Notes under the pieces: generated by a model | Seen by the model: only the letters and a program-made list of their open reading frames with translations | The model's database searches: none | Told to the model about the DNA's origin: nothing | Shown here: positions 15,652 through 18,448 of the stretch, piece by piece | How the letters are laid out: the number at the start of each line of letters is the position of its first letter | Position numbering within the stretch: position 1 is the first letter of the stretch | Program-made: the position numbers and the translations under genes | Origin: Caldithrix sp. | GTDB lineage: Bacteria; Zhuqueibacterota; Zhuqueibacteria; Oceanimicrobiales; Oceanimicrobiaceae | NCBI GenBank assembly: GCA_004357015.1 | Contig: SMXE01000193.1 | Span: forward strand, 1 to 18,448 | DNA length: 18,448 nt | Reading direction: 5' to 3'

Positions 15652-16196
15652 ACGTTCGCCCTTTCCTGCATTTTTCGCTTGATCAAACTTTCCTTTTTTA
15701 TTTTTTCCTGAATCTTCAGCACGCCGTCGATCAGCGCCTCTGGCCGTGGCGGACAGCCGGTGACATACACGTCTACCGGGATGATCAAGTCGACGCCTTT
15801 CAGAACGTGATAACCGTGCTGCCAATAGGGGCCGCCGCTGGTGGCGCAGCTTCCCATTGAAAGCACGTATTTGGGCTCAGGCATCTGGTCGTACAGCCGC
15901 TTGATGCGCTCGGCCATTTTGATGGTGACAGTACCGGCCACGATCATCAAATCCGTCTGGCGCGGGCTTGGCCGCATAACGCCGGCGCCGAACCGGTCGA
16001 GGTCATAACGGGAAGCGGCAGTGGCCATCATCTCGATGGCGCAACAAGCGAGGCCAAAGGTCATCGGCCATAATGAGGACAATCTTGCCCAGCTCAAGAT
16101 CCGGTCAAGGGAAGTGACGAGGAAATTCTCACCATAGACGCCCTCTTCCAGAAACTTTTTTTCCTTCCCAACAAATGGCTGCTTGGTTTTTGGCAT
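15648..16196 (-). CDS. nuoB: NADH-quinone oxidoreductase subunit B
   Basis: NuoB holds cluster N2, the last Fe-S cluster before quinone. The 182-residue product has all four cluster ligands: the tandem C51-C52 in [13 protein letters not shown]117 in [13 protein letters not shown], and C148 in [40 protein letters not shown] is also conserved. The length and N-terminus (a short charged lead, then [20 protein letters not shown]) are normal. AGGAG at 16203-16207 sits 6 bases before the ATG. No nuoA precedes it: the upstream neighbour is a NuoI-type gene ending 96 bases away. Confidence 0.97.
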   Translation of the reverse strand: MPKTKQPFVGKEKKFLEEGVYGENFLVTSLDRILSWARLSSLWPMTFGLACCAIEMMATAASRYDLDRFGAGVMRPSPRQTDLMIVAGTVTIKMAERIKRLYDQMPEPKYVLSMGSCATSGGPYWQHGYHVLKGVDLIIPVDVYVTGCPPRPEALIDGVLKIQEKIKKESLIKRKMQERANV

Positions 16197-16202
16197 GGAA
16201 AA

Positions 16203-16207
16203 CTCCT
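16203..16207 (-). promoter_or_regulatory. Strong ribosome binding site for nuoB
   Basis: AGGAG on the minus strand lies 6 bases before the nuoB ATG, in the 96-base spacer after the second NuoI gene. It is the strongest site in the nuo cluster and marks nuoB as the translation entry point for the coupled nuoB-nuoC-nuoI series. Confidence 0.65.
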
Positions 16208-16292
16208 AAATCGATTCAAATATTTTGCGCCGGAAAATTTGCTGAATATACAAAACGTCGAAACCAAACACAAGAAATTCGGCTAAGCAATG

Positions 16293-16889
16293 TCAATCCG
16301 TGCCAGACCTGAGCATCACGGTATCCTCGGATACCACTTTCCCGTTTTTGTCGTACTTCACGTACCTTTCGTGTTTCGGTTCGAGCGCGAGCATGGTTTC
16401 CATGTTTAACATCATGCCGTTTCTTGTGTAGTTTGAGATCTCGAGAATGCCCGTATCCATCCGGATGGCGTCTTCCGGACATGCTTCCACACAATAGCCA
16501 CAAAAAATACACAGTCCCAGGTCGATATCAAACGTCGCCGGTACCTTCTCAATCAGGGGGCTATCCGGCTTCTCCGTCGCGATGATGTAGATGCACTTTG
16601 CAGGACACACGGTTTCGCACATCATGCAGGCGACACAGCGCGGAGTGCCGTCCTCCCGCCGGGTCAACCGGTGCATGGTTCTGAGCCGCGGGAAAAAAGG
16701 CCGCAGGAATTCCGGATATTGAATGGTGACGGACCCGGCCCACTTGGTGTTGATTCTGAAGGCTCGAAGAATGTGCGAGCTCATGTTGCGAAAGAAATGG
16801 CCGGCCGTGAGCCAGAGTCCCGCTAAAATCTGCGGAAGATAGGTTTTCTCCCACCAAGTGAGCGGTTTATGTTTGTCGTGAACGTTCAT
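16293..16889 (-). CDS. Second NuoI-type 2x[4Fe-4S] protein (proteobacterial-style NuoI)
   Basis: This 198-residue protein is a NuoI homologue distinct from the one at 14463-15029. It has the lead GHFFRNMSSHILRAF, then VTIQYPEFLRPFFPRLR, MHRLTRREDGTPRCVACMMC and ETVCP (C85, C88, C91, C95), and FDIDLGLCIFCGYCVEACPE (C127, C130, C133, C137), ending with DAIRMDTGILEISNY. These marks match the NuoI of large gene clusters, here following nuoG and nuoH as in the usual G-H-I order. The two proteins share the cluster spacing but little else by eye. Its start lacks a clear ribosome binding site. It could serve complex I or a related complex. A TATACT box lies 35 bases upstream. Confidence 0.92.
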   Translation of the reverse strand: MNVHDKHKPLTWWEKTYLPQILAGLWLTAGHFFRNMSSHILRAFRINTKWAGSVTIQYPEFLRPFFPRLRTMHRLTRREDGTPRCVACMMCETVCPAKCIYIIATEKPDSPLIEKVPATFDIDLGLCIFCGYCVEACPEDAIRMDTGILEISNYTRNGMMLNMETMLALEPKHERYVKYDKNGKVVSEDTVMLRSGTD

Positions 16890-17240
16890 TGGGTCTGCAC
16901 TGAGTCAATTGCCACCATTAGCCTAGTATAAGTAGCCCGCTGGGGTTTGAGTCTGAATGACTTATTAAACCACGCAGGACATAAAGAGTTGAAAAGCAGC
17001 GGCTTCTCCAACTAATTTATCTGAATGCACCTGTTCTAAATCGCTGTCTTGGTACCATGACTGGTACTCAGGTTTAGACGGACAACATCTTCCTTCGTGT
17101 TCTCGTGGTAAAAATCAAATTACAAATCTACTGAATTTCAGAGATAGTGGTTTAGTCAAAGAAAATGAATTTTGTTGTTCCAAAGTTTTTTCTAACCAGT
17201 CAGTCCGTCAATAAAAATATTCTCGTGTCAAACACAGCAT
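16890..17240 (-). other. 351-base non-coding gap between nuoH and the second NuoI gene
   Basis: I see no credible gene on either strand; minus-strand frames are broken by many stops. The stretch is richer in A and T than the flanking genes. It holds a perfect 6-bp hairpin GTACCA/TGGTAC with a 4-base loop at 17052-17067, a -10-like TATACT near the downstream gene, and CACGAGAACACGAAGG (minus strand, around 17093-17109), a motif style that recurs in intergenic DNA of environmental bacteria. A related CACGAGA appears again near 17221. No terminator with a T run follows nuoH. Confidence 0.5.
16925..16930 (-). promoter_or_regulatory. Candidate -10 box for the nuoI2-nuoB-nuoC-nuoI-nuoD transcript
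   Basis: TATACT on the minus strand matches 5 of 6 bases of the sigma-70 -10 consensus and lies 35 bases before the start of the second NuoI gene. The best -35 candidates at 16-18 bases (GACTCA and shifted versions) are poor, so the promoter may need an activator or may not be real. Its position at the end of a long gap fits a fresh transcription start. Confidence 0.35.
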
Positions 17241-18323
17241 CTACTCCAGCAGCAGGATAATCAAACCCGTAACCAAAATATTCACCAGTGACAAAGGGAG
17301 CAGGTACTTCCACGCTAAACGCATCACTTGGTCGTAGCGAAAACGCGGCAGGGTCCACCGGATGGTCATTTGCAGCCACAGAAAAAAGAAAACCTTGAGT
17401 ACGAAAGAAGTGACCTGTAAAAGCGCCACGGCCCAGTTTTGCAGCGCAAGAACGCCTCCCCACGGAAAATGGAATCCGTCGGCTGCCAGGTAGGGCACCT
17501 GCCAGCCGCCGAAAAAGAGCGTGACAGTCAAAGCAGCGAGCATGACCGTTTCAATGAAGTCAGTCAAAAAGTACATGCCGAAGCCCATGCCGCTGTACTC
17601 GAGAAAGTACCCGATGATTTCCGATTCGCCTTCCGGCGAATCAAACGGGACGCGCTTGGTTTCCGCAATGCCGACTGTAAAGAACAGAATGAAGCCAAGC
17701 GGCTGCAGCAGGATGCCCCAGGCCGGCAGCCAGCCCCAGAAGTAGTTGCCCTGCCAGTTCACCATCTCCTGCAGATCCACGCTCTCATAAACCATGATTG
17801 CCCCAAAAATGCTGACACCGAGCACAATCTCGTACGAAATCATCTGGGCCGCAGCTCTCAGACCTCCAAGCAGCGCGAAGTTGTTGCGCGACGCCCAGGC
17901 GCCCAGCACCACGCCGTAAACCGACATCCCCGCCACCGCGAACAGATATAGAATGCCAACATTTAGTGGTGCAAGCTGAAGGTTGATGACCGTGTCACCC
18001 ACCACCAGCCGGTCGCCAAACGGAATGACTGCAAAACCGACGAGGGCAAAAAACACCGAAATAGCGGGTGCCAAAGTAAAAATAAACTTCTCGGCGTTGG
18101 CCGGGCGGAAGCTCTCCTTAGTGAACATTTTGATGGCATCGGCCAGCGGATGAAACAGACCGATGATCCGCAGCCCGAAAATGGACGCCCGGTTTGCGCC
18201 GATGCGATCCTGCATGACCGCGCTTTGTTTTCTCTCCACCCATGTAAGCAGGCCACCCAAGCCCAAAGGGAAAACCAAAACAAAAGCTAATTTTATGAGG
18301 ACTACCCCGATGGTTTCCGCCAT
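17241..18323 (-). CDS. nuoH: NADH-quinone oxidoreductase subunit H
   Basis: NuoH is the membrane subunit at the base of the complex I arm, forming part of the quinone channel. The 360-residue product has about eight hydrophobic segments. Conserved loops are WVERKQSAVMQDRIGANRAS near the N-terminus, FHPLADAIKMFTKESFRPAN, GLRAAAQMISYEIVLGVSIF, and the acidic loop FDSPEGESEIIGYFLEYSGM. The C-terminus has WLQMTIRWTLPRFRYDQVMR and LAWKYLLPLSLVNI. Length is slightly above the usual 320-345. The start overlaps the 3' end of nuoG by 22 bases, which implies coupled translation. The next gene starts 351 bases downstream. Confidence 0.97.
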   Translation of the reverse strand: MAETIGVVLIKLAFVLVFPLGLGGLLTWVERKQSAVMQDRIGANRASIFGLRIIGLFHPLADAIKMFTKESFRPANAEKFIFTLAPAISVFFALVGFAVIPFGDRLVVGDTVINLQLAPLNVGILYLFAVAGMSVYGVVLGAWASRNNFALLGGLRAAAQMISYEIVLGVSIFGAIMVYESVDLQEMVNWQGNYFWGWLPAWGILLQPLGFILFFTVGIAETKRVPFDSPEGESEIIGYFLEYSGMGFGMYFLTDFIETVMLAALTVTLFFGGWQVPYLAADGFHFPWGGVLALQNWAVALLQVTSFVLKVFFFLWLQMTIRWTLPRFRYDQVMRLAWKYLLPLSLVNILVTGLIILLLE

Positions 18324-18448
18324 AAGTTCAGTTGTTCAACCTCTTTGGTGCCGTTATGTCCGTTCAATGCGGTGCCTTCCTCTCCGATGGTTTCGTAGGT
18401 GAGACCGGCAAACTCCGCCACGTCCTGTGCAAGAGCGTCAAAAACGTC
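18302..18448 (-). CDS. nuoG: Probable NuoG, C-terminal end (runs off the window edge)
   Basis: The last 48 codons of a gene enter from the high end of the window, in frame up to the TAG at 18304-18302. The residues read DVFDALAQDVAEFAGLTYET, then IGEEGTALNG, ending LNLWRKPSG. The pattern of an 'F-D-A-L-A' helix and 'AGLTYE-IGEEG' resembles the C-terminal part of the molybdopterin-type domain of NuoG, and NuoG directly before NuoH is the standard order. No catalytic or cluster residues are visible, so the call depends on this short match and on context. It overlaps nuoH by 22 bases. Confidence 0.7.
   Translation of the reverse strand, partial: DVFDALAQDVAEFAGLTYETIGEEGTALNGHNGTKEVEQLNLWRKPSG

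Noticed and set aside
15652..15825. Extended NuoC start at 15825
   Set aside because: The added Arg-rich segment is an off-frame reading of nuoB; the ATGA overlap at 15651 gives a normal NuoC.
1..18448. Mobile elements, CRISPR arrays or phage genes
   Set aside because: No transposase, integrase or phage-like gene, no regularly spaced repeats and no target-site duplications are visible.

Overview
The window is about 18.4 kb of bacterial housekeeping DNA of moderate GC. Every gene I can support lies on the minus strand, so transcription runs from the high coordinates to the low ones. Gene order and protein style (pheT, a ZapB-like coiled coil, zapA and rny in a row; a NuoI with a second NuoI-type protein close by) suggest an environmental lineage near the Bacteroidetes/Calditrichota/KSB1 part of the tree. 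That placement is inference from memory. I see no phage, transposon, CRISPR array or defence genes.

Region 1 (18448 down to 13123) is a respiratory complex I cluster: the end of nuoG, then nuoH, a 351-base non-coding gap, a NuoI-type ferredoxin, nuoB, nuoC, a second and different NuoI, and nuoD. The genes after the gap are tightly packed, with overlaps at nuoB/nuoC and nuoC/nuoI. Two NuoI-type proteins and a B-C-I-D order with no nuoA next to nuoB are the most unusual points here. A terminator-like hairpin follows nuoD.

Region 2 (13028 to 8071) is a four-gene unit with spacings from a 1-base overlap to 13 bases. It encodes a membrane-bound Fe-S oxidoreductase with a haem-type membrane domain and CCG domains (FadF/EMO-like), a small DUF309 protein, a dihydrolipoamide acyltransferase (E2) with two lipoyl domains, and lipoyl synthase LipA. 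E2 and LipA fit together because LipA makes the cofactor that E2 carries. The oxidoreductase probably passes electrons to quinone.

Region 3 (8033 to 1) is a translation operon: a good promoter, a leader with an intrinsic terminator, tRNA-Val(GAC), thrS, infC, rpmI, rplT, pheS and pheT. It runs on into zapB-like, zapA and the start of rny (RNase Y). infC has no ATG in a sensible place and most likely starts at AUC, the kind of rare start codon linked to IF3 autoregulation. The terminator sits only 11 bases before the tRNA and downstream of the only good promoter, so it may work as an attenuator for the tRNA-thrS-infC operon.

I did not find a clearly new system. The best leads are the paired NuoI proteins in a rearranged complex I locus, and the promoter-terminator-tRNA-thrS leader.
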